A program made the position numbers and the translations under genes. From Aspidiotus rigidus (Eukaryota; Arthropoda; Insecta; Hemiptera; Diaspididae): a stretch of DNA of 64,000 bases. Below, piece after piece: positions 10,253 through 24,289 of the stretch. Under the pieces are notes generated by a model. It worked only from the letters and a program-made list of their open reading frames with translations, made no database searches and was not told the DNA's origin. How positions within the stretch are numbered: the stretch's first letter is position 1; each line of letters starts with the position of its first letter. The stretch is taken from the NCBI GenBank assembly GCA_035079385.1, contig JAVHKY010000061.1, positions 1,612,001 to 1,676,000 on the forward strand. The letters run 5' to 3'.

Positions 10253-11186
10253 TTTATCAATCAACTTTGCATCCTTGTCCAAACGGTTCATGAGTTCATG
10301 ACCGACTGAATTGGGCCAACAGAAAATGACTGACTTAATTTGAAATAAGTCGATCAATTTTCGACTAAATTACGACTCAAACTTAAACTTAAACTGAACT
10401 TAACACCCTTGCTTTGTCCACATAATTATTGACTAATGACTATACACGTCGGACCGGGCATATTGTAGATAAACGTTAAACGGTAATTCGGACTCGACAG
10501 CGGAGTTGCTGATATCTAGCGGGCATTTCTTGTAATACACAAAACATACACCACTACAAACACACGCACTGGAGGTACTTCATCAAGGTTAGGATAAAAT
10601 ACACAGGTGTTAACGGAAGAAACGTTTTCAGTTTGTCACCATTTTACCAGAACTTCATTTACGAAGCAAATGAAAACGAAAATACGTAATTTTGAACCAT
10701 CGTATTAATATCTAGGGAACACTTTTCCAATAAATTGAATTATAATTGAGTGAGAGCTCATTGAAAAATTTCCCATTTGAAAATATACGGAACGAGAATT
10801 GTATCCTAACATTGATAACAAGGTGCGGTAAGAGAGGAAGCCGCGATGCTAGCGCGCGTTCGCTCTGTCGAGTCCGAATGGTGACTCGAAACTAAAATAG
10901 TTATTTATTATACAAGGTCCTAAACCGAGTGACTTATCACGAGCTGGTGGACCGTGTATAATACAAAATTTTTTTTTATACGTTCAAATTACGTGCAAAT
11001 TTCGTACCCAGGATATAACCCGTAACTTGAACCTGTGGCTAAACCAGCCAGTTTATCTACCGAAAATGGCTACCTGTGACTAAAACATCTAGTTTACCTA
11101 CTGTCCGCCCCATGACTAAAATGGCTAGTTTACCTATCGAAAACAGCTGATTAATTGCCAGTTTTACCAGCACTTATAAAAAAAAA
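10253..11186. other. intergenic, with one short inverted repeat
   Basis: A perfect 15-bp inverted repeat, ATTCGGACTCGACAG (10486-10500) and its complement (10865-10879), brackets about 380 bp that might be an old element, without a target duplication. Around 11030-11160 a motif like AAAATGGCTAGTTTACCTA recurs three or four times in degenerate form. No gene was seen. Confidence 0.45.
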
Positions 11187-11331
11187 GGTGATTTTTTAGT
11201 TTTTCTTCAATTTCTCCAAAAATAATGAATTTAGGCGTGTACTTGTAAGGCACAAAATTGAAGAGCGGAAAATTTTCTTTCAGATGAAAATATTTTCGAG
11301 AGATTTTAAAAAATTCAAAAATTTTGCGCGA
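11187..11331. repeat. dispersed repeat, copy 2
   Basis: Same sequence and orientation as 2312-2458. It lies in the 5' flank of NDUFV2. Whether it contributes promoter function cannot be told from sequence. Confidence 0.8.
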
Positions 11332-11662
11332 CCCTGAATAGTTCACTATTTTTATCCGCAGTGCTGACTGTCCTCTGACGTCAAAACTAATATCTGCCAT
11401 TGGGATTTGGGTCGAACTACTCCTGGCGATTTTCGTACCTGAGGCGGAACACTGTAACAACTACTTCCGTGCGTTTTCTTGTTCTTCTAGGTATTATTTA
11501 CCTTTACTTTCAAGTAACTTTCAAGTTCCTACAAAGGCAACCTACGAACTACGAAGAATTGAAGTTGCGTATGTGGTTGTGATGAAGAGTCGTGGTAGGA
11601 GAGTTGAAGATTAATCGAATTCGAAACGATTTGGCCCAGGATCCAACTGTCTGTTACAGAAG
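11332..11662 (+). promoter_or_regulatory. 5' flank and probable 5' UTR of NDUFV2
   Basis: This is the region between the upstream repeat and the first coding exon. It must hold the transcription start of the gene if there is no distant 5' UTR exon. No TATA box stands out. A pyrimidine-rich stretch CGTTTTCTTGTTCTTCTAG at about 11472-11490 could be a splice acceptor of a 5' UTR intron. The start site is not determined. Confidence 0.35.
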
Positions 11663-14600
11663 ATGTTTCTTGCGAACTATCTAACTTACTTTGAAAATAT
11701 TGTAAGTGTTTATTCGTATTTTAATACACCCTTACAAAACTGGTGAAAATACTCTGCATCGCTTATTAATTATTCTATATCCCGGAACATTTACATTACT
11801 TTCTAAAATATGTTTGCAGGCAAGGAAGATATTCACGCGTCATGTTCAAACTACTGCCGCAAGAATGCACGATTCTTTATTTGTGGTGAGCATAATTGCA
11901 TCATGTTACTAATATTTTCACTACGAAATCCATTAATCGTCTCATATTTTGCAGCATCGCGATTCCTCAGAAAATAATTTGGATGTGAAGTTCGAGTTCA
12001 CCCAAGAAAATGTTAAAGTGAATAAAATTGTATAAAGTAATTAAGAAATCGAATACTTTCTAGTTGGGTGACTGATGCATTATTTACTCATTCAGAGAGC
12101 AGAAGCCATAATGTCTATCTACCCAGAAGGTCACGAGAGAGCGGCTATGATACCTCTGCTAGACTTGGCACAACGTCAACATGGTTGGTTACCGATCAGT
12201 GCAATGCATAAAGTGGCTGAAATGTTAAGTTTACCAAAAATGAGAGTTTACGAAGTCGCTACTTTCTACACAATGTTCATGAGGTAGATATACATTCCTT
12301 AATGTTCGTCAAAGCAAAAAACTTCCTCCGAGGTATCTTTACTATAGTACATAATACCGAAAACTGAAGAAAAAACATTTACCCACCGTGATCTTGTATG
12401 AATAATTGTTTCTTCTTGCGTACTCAGGAACCCTACTGGTAAGTACCACGTACAAGTGTGCACTACAACGCCCTGTTGGTTGAGGGGTTCTGACCAAATT
12501 TTGGACTGCATAAAATCGAAATTGAATATACACGTGGGTCAAACTACTGAAGATGGAAAATTCACGTTGTCGGAGGTCGAATGTCTAGGTGCGTGTGTTA
12601 ATGCACCCATGGTTCAAATCAATGACGATTATTATGTAAGTATTTTATTTTCTTCTCTTCTTGAGCTAGCCTCCTGAAGATTAATATCTCAGTCGTTTTA
12701 TATTCTTCGGTATTTGGAAATGGACGTTCTCGAGTGTTCGTTCTTCTCAACTCAAGACTTGATGAAAGACAGAAAACAAAAATCGTTCGGTCAATATGTT
12801 TCAAAATCAAATGATTCTGTGTTCCTTGTCCCCCTTAAAGAATATGAAAGAATTGTTTATGTATTTGAAAAGAAATTTCAAGCCGGAATTGTGATTATCA
12901 GAACACGTATACTTGAGCAATTGTCGAATTATTTTCCTGAGAATGGGAAGCTTGAAAAGTGGATAAAAGTTTGTTTCAGAGTTAGGCGGTCATGGCATAA
13001 AAATTTCATCTTGCCAAATGCTAAAAATTGTTTAAAACCGAATAAAACTGGAAATGTCCAGTTCGTTGAATATTTTCTAAAATTACGAGACTTTGCCAGC
13101 AGAAAATTTGTGAATTTTGCGTCGAGATCATAAAGTTTGGTCTGTAATGGAATAATTTTGATCGAAAAATCGATTAATTTTGGTAAAATTCAAATAAATA
13201 CATACGCCGAAAGTACGTTTATTTTAGACCGCGAAAACGGAGTTTATCGATCAACAATGAAGAACATGAAAAATGTGGAGAAAGGACTCAAACCCGTGGC
13301 TAAAAACTCAGCACCGATGATTTTGGTTGGACGAGGACTTGGTCGTTCGATCAACGACTCCATTGACTTACGGATTCTGTGAGTCGTAAGAAAACACTTG
13401 AAATTTCGGAAAATCGAATAATTCAAGTACGGATATCAGCAAATTGCTTTCGGTGTATGTTGTTTAAAAAACTATCTTACAGTATGAGCAGCGACGTAAG
13501 AAATATCGCAACTCATTTGATTAACTCCACTCGCTTTGTTGACAGCGCTATGATCAAACTTGTTGCAATAATTCTCACTTTCGCTGCTCGTGCAGTAAGA
13601 TGAAGCGAATTTCCAAGTTCAAATACCAAATTATCGGGGCTCTAGTTAGTAATTATCGATTCGAACGTTGTTTCGCTAATATCATCGAAACACTACAAAG
13701 CTATATTTTTTACTGCTTTTCTCGACTCGCTTCTTCTCATACTTGGTGATAATTTAGGTAATATTTCTCCATCCTTCATTTCGAAATCGAAAACTAATTA
13801 TTGCCGTTTGAACTTTTTCAGGAAGATTTGACTGTTGAGGACACCGAGAAAATTATTTCAGATTTGCGAGCCGATAGGAACCCAGACGCCGGACCCAGGT
13901 ATTGAACTATAATATAAAATATTCCTCGATAGGTCGTACTCTTTCTTAAATTTAATCCTTTTTTTTTCAATATCGCTCAATTCGATTTTCGCGAATTTGT
14001 TTCGAAATTGAAAATTTGCCGAGTTACTCATTAGGAAACGCTTGAAACCCCGATTTGATTTAGATTACCAACTTCATACATAAGAGACAATACGAAGAGC
14101 TAATAATTTATGGTAGGTAAAAAACTAAAAATAAAAAAGATAATAATCATAATAGGTAGGATGTTTCTTATCTTAAGAAATAGAATTGCCACGAAAACTC
14201 CCTTCTTGTAAAGCTCGCAATGAAGCTGTTAGTAACTCAGTAAGTTACAAACAAAATGGATGTCCATTTTATCTACCCTCGAGCTCCCTAGTAAAGCTCA
14301 CATGAAAAAAGTGTACCGGAAAAGAGAACCGATACAAATTCGAGCCTTGAGTAAGAATTGAGATTCATAATGAGTGTGGTGAGGTATAAGTAGAACATGA
14401 GCTGTAGAAAAATCCTCAGTGTAGACACAACTAAACTAATGAAGTAGAATTGTACACTTGGGAATTTTTCGATATCTTGAGTAAGAATATCATCTTACCA
14501 TACAAATTTCATTCAAAAAAGAATTGAACGGAAATAATTTTCTTCGTATCATTGGAACGAAATAATTTCCAGTGATATTTTTGTACCTATTCATTATTCA

Positions 14601-15115
14601 TTCCGAATAATTATATTGAGTGGTTTAAGATTAGTGACTTGTTTCAAAATTACGTACTGATGTACTGTTGATTACAAAATCGGACCGGTATAAACACTCA
14701 GAAACTTTTCTAGTCTTGGTACAGTAGGAAGCTTAGTGTAGGTCTTCTTTTTATCCATGGATGAAGTATCAATTCTGAAAACGCAATTTTTGTTCTATCT
14801 TTTATTTATTGGTATATGTAGTTCATTTCCAACCGTGGATGGAGCAACTATGGTTCTTGGCCTTCCAAACTATGAGTTGAAATTCTTGTCATGGAGTATT
14901 TTTCAGTGTTCTAGTACCTACTCTTATCGTTCAAAATCAGTTCTTTTATTCTGAACATCATCCAAGCCTACACATGGTTTCTTCTTCATTTATTCTTTTT
15001 ATCGATGGATTTTTCAAACAGGAATGGTCGTTACGCATCAGAACCAATCGGTGGATTGACAAGCCTTACAGAAGAACCTTACGGCCCCGGATTCGGGGTC
15101 AAGCCAGATCTATAG
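11663..15115 (+). CDS. NDUFV2: NADH dehydrogenase (ubiquinone) 24-kDa flavoprotein subunit, complex I
   Basis: A seven-exon gene: 11663-11701, 11820-11885, 11955-12017, 12096-12283, 12428-12635, 13822-13898 and 15022-15115, total 735 nt, 244 residues plus TAG. All introns are GT..AG. The product is the thioredoxin-fold [2Fe-2S] subunit of the NADH-oxidising module of mitochondrial complex I. Residues 1 to about 33 form a presequence rich in basic residues (RKIFTRHVQ). The conserved core runs from [11 protein letters not shown] through [17 protein letters not shown] and [10 protein letters not shown]. The cluster ligands are Cys130 and Cys135 (CTTTPC) and Cys171 and Cys175 (ECLGAC). The C-terminus [20 protein letters not shown] is typical. 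The length is close to that of animal homologues. The first exon (13 codons) is the least certain part because presequences are poorly conserved. No frameshift or missing ligand was seen. Confidence 0.95.
12636..13821 (+). other. intron 5 of NDUFV2
   Basis: A 1,186-bp intron with donor GTAAGT and acceptor TTTTTCAG. It holds a 139-codon plus-strand open frame (12714-13133) followed by an 81-codon one (13137-13382). Neither shows a recognisable domain, start context or homology; I treat them as chance or as decayed unknown sequence. Confidence 0.8.
13899..15021 (+). other. intron 6 of NDUFV2
   Basis: A 1,123-bp AT-rich intron with donor GTATTG and acceptor CAAACAG. A stretch near 14365-14460 resembles, in similar words (GAGGTATAAGTAGAACA, AAGTAGAATTGTACA), the segment near 3850-3930 and is probably repeat-derived. 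No coding content was recognised. Confidence 0.75.
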
Positions 15116-15168
15116 AACCGCGGTAATCATTAAAGTATTTCATGTTGAATTTTGAGTAAATGTTACGA

Positions 15169-15174
15169 AATAAA
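15169..15174 (+). terminator. poly(A) signal of NDUFV2
   Basis: A canonical AATAAA 54 nt after the stop codon. It is the first such hexamer downstream, giving a short 3' UTR. Confidence 0.8.
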
Positions 15175-18100
15175 TCTTTCATTATACTTCTACTAAAGGA
15201 TTAATTTATATTTTTTCGTCGTTCCTAAATTGCGTGAGATTTCTCGCTCACGCGAACTGCGATCCAATCAAGAAGTCTCGCTACCAACTGACATCAAACA
15301 TTTAGAAACACAATTATTGTGAAATAAGAGAAATTATTCTTTTTCAAAATTACTCCATGAAAAAAGGGTCAGAGTTGAGGTACTGTCATAAATAATCGTA
15401 GCTACGTACCCACGCGTATCAACTTCATATGAAAATTTTGATCCGTTCATGGAATTTGAAGATTGGAACAGTGTAACAGGGATGAATTGCTTCCGATCTA
15501 AAAAAATATTATCTATGAAAGCAGGATTCTTTTTCACCGACTACTTACCTACCTGCTGACTTGCTTGAAGATACGTAATCACGTACCACGGTGGCGGCTG
15601 TGTCTCAACGATGACAACATACTCGTACTATACGTAGAAATTACAGAGAGAAACGATTATAATTTTTCGTTCTTGAATTTTTTTTCCCCGATCGTAAGAA
15701 TTTAGTCGTTGGTATATTTTTCCGTTGATAAAACTACAATTTGTTTGATGTCACATACTTCGTTACTTATCCGTGTTGGTTGCTCCTACTCTTTGGGCGG
15801 AATCTTTAATAAATGTCAGGATTTCTTGCCGCTCAAAGAGGTTAATTATACGCGACCGTTTCCCACTTCAATCGTAAATCGAAGCCTTAACCGTTGAAAC
15901 CTAAGAATTTAGCTTCAAGCTCTGTACTATCTTCACAAGCCAAAAAGCTTTGTGCTTAGCAATCAGGTACGTCCTCTTAGAGAATTACTTTGTAAGACGA
16001 GAAAATCGGAGAAAATCGATTTGTATCATCTTTCTTTTTATAATTATTACGATAATTTCATAATGTTACATCTTACTAGTTCGTAAATTATTTCGTATGA
16101 ATAGGAAATTGAAAACATATTATAATCGCATTATTTAAATACATTTTTCATCTGCAAACTTTCTATTCATCATAATAAATCAAAAGAAATGAGATAAAAA
16201 ACAAATATTGCTACAGCAAATCCATCAGAAAGTTTTTTTACAGGTATAAGGTGAGCAGCGAACATATGCTTAATGAATTATTGTTAGATACTAAAATCAG
16301 ACGCTTCAAGCAATGTTGAGGCTTTGTGAGGGCTGTAATTACTACAGATTTCGAAATTTTCAAATTATCAACGAGGCAGTAGTAGAAAAAGTACTTGTGG
16401 ATTCACTTGCATTATCTTTTTGTATCCTTTCTTTTTCCAACGTGTATCAATTTTCAAAAAAAATTGGCACACTTCTCGATGTACAGATTTATTTAAAAAA
16501 AAAAAAAAGAAAAGTAGTCGCGATTTGATTTTATGGTATACAAAAGATACTTTTTTCTTACCTACTTTGAAAGAAAATGTTCCAGAAACTCGAGTAGGTT
16601 TTGAGACAAAGAATGGTTACTGCACGAAGCATCCTTATTCCATTTTTCAAAAGTGAAAGTTACGATGTGATAAAAGAATAGAAAAATGGAATTATCACAC
16701 GGATCACCTTGCAGTGGAATAGCAAATATATAGTTCTCATAGTTTTTCTCTTTTCGTTTTTAAACAAAGGTACCTATATAATATTTGCAACAATTTTAAG
16801 CTGATATATAGATGGAGGCGTGCAAGAGTAAAGATTTGGTGAAATATGGGTGCGAAGGTACTCGTTCTAACCAACATTTATGCTCACCGCTCGAAAAGTA
16901 TTTCGCGTGATTGTGTAATCTTTTGAAAAGATTGGAACGCTTTTTGCGGATTCGTAAATAGACAACTATGACCAACCATTACAGCAAGGTTCAATTCTGT
17001 ATGTATAAAATTTAGATAATAATTAGAAAGTTAAAGAAAAAAAATTGAATCGTCGTCAATTTTCTGCTTGATGGTATCCTAATTACTTATTCATTTTGTA
17101 CAATTCATCCCCGGTTGATTTGAGTTGGCATAATTAATCCCGTAGAAAACTTGATCGCGCTCGTAAATTTACTCGAGAATTACCTAAGAACCGAATTATA
17201 AAAAATTCGCGCACGTGATTTACGTTTGCAATTAAAAATTATTTCACCTACTCAAGCTCAGTTGTTTATCATCTCAGTAAACGTAGTATGTGCAGCGTTT
17301 CAAAAGGTTACGATAGCATAATATTCGAATACATATAAATGTAACCGGCTATGCGTAAAGTTACCATTTGGGATAGAACAAAATTTCACAGGGAGCGAAA
17401 AAAACGAAAATAACTCAATGTTGATCAATTTTTCGATTTGTGGATATTATTATTATAATATTTTAATAATTGTATTCAGCTTTTATATAATCCTACGCGA
17501 AATTTGCACATATGGGAAGACCTTAAAATCCCGATTTTATTGTTGAATTAGGTGTCAAAACTTTGAACGCGTTTTTCTCTGAAAGTTGATTTTTTAAAAC
17601 ACGCGGTCGCTGACGTTGGTGATGAGATACTAGCTTTAGGAAGGTGTTTTGGGTTAAACGGCTCGCATTTTCGAATTCAGCCATGTATTCTACCTGAGAA
17701 TCATTGCTTAACTCATTTTTCATTTCTCGCCCCAAATGGTATTTTTACGCTTAGCCGGTGTCAAATGTTGACCAGTGTTGGAAAAAGTGGAAAAGAAAAA
17801 CAAAAACAGAAAACGATGGATAGTGAGACTAAGATAGCTAGGTCAATATTAGTACATAGCATTACATACTAGCGCCAAGTATCATTTTGTCGTTTTCAGG
17901 AAGTTTATCAAATATATTACGAAAATTCGGGTGAGAAAAATACTACTTATTGGACGCCGCGTCGTCGATTTAGAAACCTGTTCCAGAATAATTTTTACAC
18001 AAATTTTAACGAGGAAGAGAGAGAAGAGTAGAAATTTTTAACGGGTTGAGGGAATACAATTCGCGTAGTGAGAGTCTTCCGGTAATTTCAATACGGTATT

Positions 18101-19890
18101 GCAAGAACACTGCCGAAAACCTTTGCACTTGTTTTGAAATGTTTTGATTGCAATATTTGTTGCTAATGCAGTACAAAAGGGTAGGTATCTTCTTCTTTCA
18201 AGTGTTTCTTTTTTTTATATTCACTAATCCGAAAAAAAATAAAATAATAATATTACAAAATATTTTGACTTAGGGCAAACATACGATAATATAATATACA
18301 TGTACAATTTTACATAAAACGATCGAAATATATATTCGATATTTTCTGACTAGAATTTTCGCAAGTAATATAAAACCCGTCGATAGTTCAATCTGTTCCT
18401 TTTTTCCTTATGATTTTGAAATTTTTTTCAAATACACACGCCGAAAAAATATGATAATCTGATCAGCAATAAGTGCATTTGTCAACTGACTGACAATGAA
18501 GAAGAACATGAAACCAGCGACGAGAGAATTCAACTTAAAGCGTCGCGTAGAATTTTTTGTTTTTAATTCCAAGTAGGATAATCGTTGATCGATGAATTCT
18601 GTTGGTCGAAAAACAAAACCATCGCTATAGATTTGCTATTTTTACTCGCGACAGATCTGAAATTTTACAAATTTGAACGTACCGTAGATAGGTAAGTGAT
18701 GGCGTATTAGTTTTAAGGTATAATCTTATATAGAACGAGCAGCTGTCGCAAGAGTACCTCTACGCTATCACCGATATTCTTCAATACCTCTGCTCGTTCT
18801 TCTCTATATAATTCGTCTACACTCCTTCCTCGCCCTTGAAGCTTATTCAATCAGCTTCTAAAAGCGAACGGTATAATACATATTATAGGTAATAAAAACT
18901 ACACCGTTTGATTTGGTTGTTTCTTCTCCGGTTCACAAAAAGCGGATTGAAAGCATAAGCTCGTTGTTATGACTAGAGATACAAATAGACTAACTAATCA
19001 ACGACGAATTTTTACCGCTACCCCCTCCCCTCTCCAAACAAATGGATAAATATCAAACTTTAAAAAATAATTACAAGATCAAACGATATTACACAAAGAG
19101 ATTAGAAAAAAAGAAGACACACGTAAATCTGTTTGTACAGTATAAAAAACAAAACCAAAAGGAAAACGAGCGAGGGAAGGGGGAAAAGAAATAGAAAAAA
19201 GGTTGAATAAACAGGCTGACTTAGAATAATTTTACTAATTATACACTTTTACAATATTGAGTCTCGACGTAGGCACACACACACACACACTTACATACAT
19301 ACATACATACATACATACAAGATGCAAAATACAACCAGTGTACAGTTGCGAGTGCGAATAGAAAATACTGATACGTTATAATTTATAACACCGCAGGTTT
19401 TGAGAGGAACAGCGATTTTCATGAATTCGCGTATCATACTGTATAAAATTCTCAGTGACACGTACGTAAGGTCGCAATATGTACTTGTTTAGGTTTAAAA
19501 AATGGACTCAAAAAAGAAACTTAAATAGAGGTGCTATCGATAATAATACACTCACGTGAATATCTATCACGAGAACTCAACACACGCATACACTGAAGGT
19601 TGCGGTCGAGTCGCGTCTCAGGGTGTATCGTTCGGTAAGTACCCTTTTTCTCGGTGAACTCAGGCCTCGTGAATAGGGCCGCCGCCGCCGCCGCAAGTTC
19701 CTTTCCATTTTCGTTGCGACACGACGCATATGAGTGAACAAGATTTCAAAACTATTCCTGACCTACAAATATACGATCATCTGCACGTAGCGTATCGGGT
19801 GATCTATTGAAGGAGCGACTATACTGACTGCGTCGCGTCGTGGTTACGCTACCTACTTGTGTACGAAAATACGACCAAACAGACGGAATA
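15175..19890. other. intergenic, no gene recognised
   Basis: 4.7 kb of AT-rich sequence between NDUFV2 and the lola region. It contains a (CA)n tract followed by (TACA)n near 19273-19318 and a (GCC)n patch at about 19679-19693. Its short frames have no recognisable domains. A CGTCGCGTCG motif (19831-19840) is the leftmost of the recurrent CpG-rich motifs. Confidence 0.5.
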
Positions 19891-20170
19891 TAGTCGAACC
19901 TTGCTAAGTCGAATATGGATAAACCCTTTACAAATCGAACGTTCGTTGAGGTGTGAATCTACAATTGATAAGTTAAATTCTGTATTATCACATGTTGTTT
20001 GTTCCAAATTTTTGCGTTTTCATACTTAAATCGAATTCCGCCCTTGATAAATCGAATTTTTGCTAAACCGAACTGTCACCTCCAAAAATCGAATGCTTTA
20101 TAAAACAAACCATAGATAAATCGAACTAATTTACTCGTCCCCAGCGGTTCGACTTAGCAAGGTTCGACTG
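19891..20170. mobile_element. 280-bp pogo/Tigger-like MITE
   Basis: The ends are complementary: TAGTCGAACCTTGCTAAGTC at 19891 and ACTTAGCAAGGTTCGACTG ending 20170. TA lies outside both ends (19889-19890 and 20171-20172). TA target sites and CAGTCGAACC-like tips are characteristic of the pogo branch of Tc1/mariner. The interior repeats AAATCGAA several times and encodes nothing. Confidence 0.8.
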
Positions 20171-20812
20171 TACATCTAAAACGGTAATAATATTACGAGT
20201 ATACGCGACAACGACGGGCATAGACGTATTGTACCTAGATAGATAATTAATTATTGTCGTCGTTGACGCGAAGTACGAATCGCGATTCTACCTAATTTGA
20301 CCAATGAAAAATGTACGTATTATGACGGCATACCTCTCATCATCTACCTATTTATACCAATCTGTCTGTATGAGAATAGGCCTACGAATTGTTACAGACC
20401 TCTTGTGATTATAAAGCGTAACAACAAGTATTAAAAAAAAAAAAAGCGAGGGAAAAAAACAGAAATGATGAAGAGCAAAATAGACTCGTATACATGCACG
20501 TTCGTCACGTAGGCCCTCCTTGTATTTGCAAGTAATCTATCTGAGTTACGTACTTGTAGTTGCAAATTTTTCTACAGAAAATTCGATTACCGAATTCCTC
20601 CCCCCCCCCCCAATCCTCTTCTTTTTTCAAATTCGCCAAGGTAAGCTCCAACAGGTCTAAAAAAAACAAAAACAAAAACGGTAGCAATTAAATTCTGTAC
20701 TTTTCTTCTCATTATTTAAATAAAAAAAAAAATCGTAACAAACATTTGAAATGATAGGCTTACTAAGCCTAAGTTACATTGTTATCACGAGGCAAATCAA
20801 GACCTACATTAC
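20171..20812. other. no gene recognised
   Basis: Intergenic sequence with a 12-bp poly(C) tract (20600-20611) and an A-rich patch near 20430-20450. Nothing coding was recognised. Confidence 0.5.
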
Positions 20813-21376
20813 CGGGTGGACCAGAAAGATCTTACCAGCTAAATGGGAGTTTGCGCTAAATTCACTCCAGCGCAAAAATGCGAAACGTTAGACGTATACT
20901 TCAAATCTACGAAATTTTTAACTCAATTTTATCTTCAATTTGCGTCTCTACTTAACTTTCTAGGATTTTTTTGAGCTAAGTTATGGACCAAAATGTGCCA
21001 AAAATTGACCAATTTGCTAAAATTCTCAAAAATTAAAAATCGTTCGAACTCCCATACTTATTTTCTTTGATTTGAAAATGAAATTCAGCGCTGATTCCGA
21101 AAAAAATACCTAAATAACCCTATGAAGCTTAAAACTGGAGGAATTTTCAATTTTTCATTTCGGGAATCTTGGCAAATTGGTCAATTTTTGGCACATTTTG
21201 GTCCATAACTTGGCTCAAAAAAGTCGTAGAAAGTTGAGTAGTGACGCAAATTGAAGATAAAATTGAGATAAAAATTTTCTAGATTTGAAGTATACATCTA
21301 ACATTTTGCGTTTTTACACTAGAACAGATCTAGTGCAAACTCCCATCTAACTGGTAACATCTTTCTGGTCCACCCG
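20813..21376. mobile_element. 564-bp foldback element
   Basis: The ends CGGGTGGACCAGAAAGAT (20813) and ATCTTTCTGGTCCACCCG (ending 21376; one spacing difference inward) are complementary. The pairing continues for about 200 bp on each side, including the word TATGGACCAAAATGTGCCAA and its complement. The centre near 21050-21150 is unpaired. No flanking duplication and no coding frame was found, so the superfamily is unknown. Confidence 0.78.
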
Positions 21377-24289
21377 CGATATATCGTACTTTACTCGTAA
21401 TTTTCAGACAGTTAAGCTCAACCAACGAAGAACTTGACACTTTTACTCGTGACGGAATGCTAAAGATAGCCTAAGTATAGAGGTGCTTACTTAAATCTAA
21501 TCTAATTCTCGTTTACACGTGTGTAACTAAATAGGTGCGTCTCTTTTTGACGTTTATAATATACCTAATAAAGATTTATAACGCGCGAATCTTTTAGCGA
21601 ACTATCTATTAATTTGAAATTTCCTCAACAGCAGTTCATTCTTAGGCTATCTAAGTGACTCGTACTAAAAAAATTTAGTTTTCAAACAAATTTCGAGAGT
21701 CTTTGCAACTGAAAATAACTCGGGGTATTCTACGTTCATTATGTCGCGATGCATTTCCGAAAATACGATATCACTGAAATCATTCGATTTTTACTACACT
21801 GCATTGTAGCCTATCTACCTACTTATTTTTATGAAAAATTGAAAAAAAAAATAAAATTCATACGTAGGTATTTTAATCATTTTCTCTCGGATGGGGATGA
21901 TTGTTTTAGAGCTTCGGAATGATAATTTTGATAGTTTTTTCTCGTATAGCTATCTGCAGCGCGTGCGTGGACCTAGAGGTACTAGACTTATGCTGTTCTA
22001 CTCGTATTCCGACCTATGTTCTCCAATACAACTGATTGTATAAAATCACGTAGGTACATAGCTACATTAAAAGATAGAACGAATGTGAGTTGAGCAAGCG
22101 TGTACATTGAAATTAACTCACTCACTCATCTTTTAAAACTGTTGTAGAATATTTTATTTCGTCGATTGAACACAGACAGCATAAAGTTTACGTACATTTT
22201 CTTGTACAAACGACATTAAGAGAGTATACCATAGTGCACTGCACTGTAAACTAACTATCGACCATTTTCACAAAAACAGTGAGAAAATGTCGGGTTCTTT
22301 TACTACATAGTGTATTCGACACTTGATATCGTCATTTTATACAGAAAAAAATTAAGCAAATAGCGGACACTTATAATTGGTTAAGGGCGAGTTACTCTTC
22401 TCTTCAGTCATCGTTACAATTAGGAAAATTTCATCGCGTTCGATGAGTTGGAAAAAGAATGATTAAAAAAACGTAGGTACCGATAATACGACTATTTTTT
22501 ATTTCATTTTATTTTTTTTGTTTTTCGAATGATCGAAAAGAAAGCGTGAAATTTTAATGAGTTACAAAACAGATGCTGTAGACTAAGTCAATGAAACTTG
22601 TGACATGTCAGTTCATGGTACACCTCTCGAATGTGTATAAAAATGAAATTCATAAATACTCTGATTTTGACCAATTGAAAACAAACAAATTTTCTGGCGT
22701 AGCCAAATACGTATATTATTATAACGAACATGTTTCATATTTGTTTCCCTTTGCAAAACCTGTCCTCCTTCTAAATCTGAAAATACCAATTTTTCTGCCT
22801 AGTATATTAGAGGCATACAGTGTGCTAGGTTTGTGGTTCATTAATTATTTTACCTCTCACGAATATAACTTTTAGATTTAAATATGCAGATTAATATTCC
22901 GTGCACACGGCATTAAGGGAGTTTCATTTTAAAATTAACTGCTTTCACTTTTTTTTTTCGAACTTTGATATTCTGCTCAACTTAATAGTATAGATTCCGT
23001 GCAATTTAATACTTCTCGAAAATAATATTATTCCATGGTGTCGCCTTTCTTAACCGAGGGGAAGGGGATGGCCTCGTAAAATCGAAAATGTTGAAAAGGA
23101 ACCCGTTGTGTAAAAAGTTTTATTTTGAAAAATTTAGCGAGCGCGGTAAAAATTGACATACACAAAATGTTTCCGACTTCCAACCTCATATACACCTACA
23201 GTACACAGTATATAAGTAAGTCTCGAAGAACATTTCTCGTCTCATCTCGTCACGCGCGCCTTTTTTATTCTTGTCCGCTGATCAGCGCAACGGTGGCACG
23301 CTTCTATCTTATCGATAATATCTATTTAATTTTCTGTCCTATACGACGATTCGTTTCAATATTCGTGGTTCGAGTCCAGTTTCAATTGTAATTTTCAATT
23401 CGAATTATGCACTCAATGCACGACGTGCTCGTCTATCTTTAAACGCTGGTGTTTCATTTGTACCTCTCTGTTTTCGAATAGGTATTCAATAAAGAAGCCT
23501 TTTCGAATTCAAAACAATTCATTTCGAGTCATGTCGTAAATACGATGTATATTATACTGATGGTCAAAATATTTCTTCCAAATCCAACACCAACACCAAC
23601 ACTCCTATATAAATTAGAATGAAAAAGGTGGACTTGACGAAATTTCAACTTCTTATACATGTACACAATTATATTTATGGTTAGTGGGTATTCCCATCGA
23701 GCAAGACATGGTACCTACACTATTTTATTCGATCTAAGTTATAATTTTCACAGTACAAGTACACTGCACTGCGCTCTTCGCTCACCATGTCGACTGATAA
23801 ACAAAATAATAACGAATGCCATAGCAATGAAAAATCAACCCATTTTCAATATTGCCTTTCAAACTCTCTCACTACCTAATCCTTTTTCCCTGCCTACGAA
23901 TTTCGGTTACGAGTTAGGGAGTTAGGTACGTATAAACGATAACAAACATTTGCAATACGATGCGATGTTGGATCAGCAATTCCTGATGGTTCCAATCGAT
24001 GCGATGTAAGTACTTAATCTTAAACAGATTCGACTCTTCTTATCATTCTGGTTCGATCCGTTAAGGACTTGTACGATCCAGATTTATTCTCTTAATTAAA
24101 TAAAAATATATTTATATCTTTTGTACGTTTCAATATTTTCCTCAGATTGAGTTTTCAGCACGTCTTCCACTGCAGTAAAACCACTCTAGCTATTTCCCTC
24201 CTTTCGCATTTCCCACGCTCGTCGTACATAATAGAGTCCACCGAATAATTTTTCTGATCTAATAATAATAATAATGATAATAATATTTG
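21377..24289. other. intergenic or 3' region of lola, no gene recognised
   Basis: AT-rich sequence without recognisable protein features. A few 80-95-codon open frames (22591-22875, 23125-23391, 23659-23925) show no domain. It lies downstream, on the minus strand, of the leftmost zinc-finger exon and could include a long 3' UTR. Confidence 0.45.

Noticed and set aside
12714..13382. Two consecutive plus-strand open frames of 139 and 81 codons
   Set aside because: They lie inside NDUFV2 intron 5, have no recognisable domain and no splice or start support.
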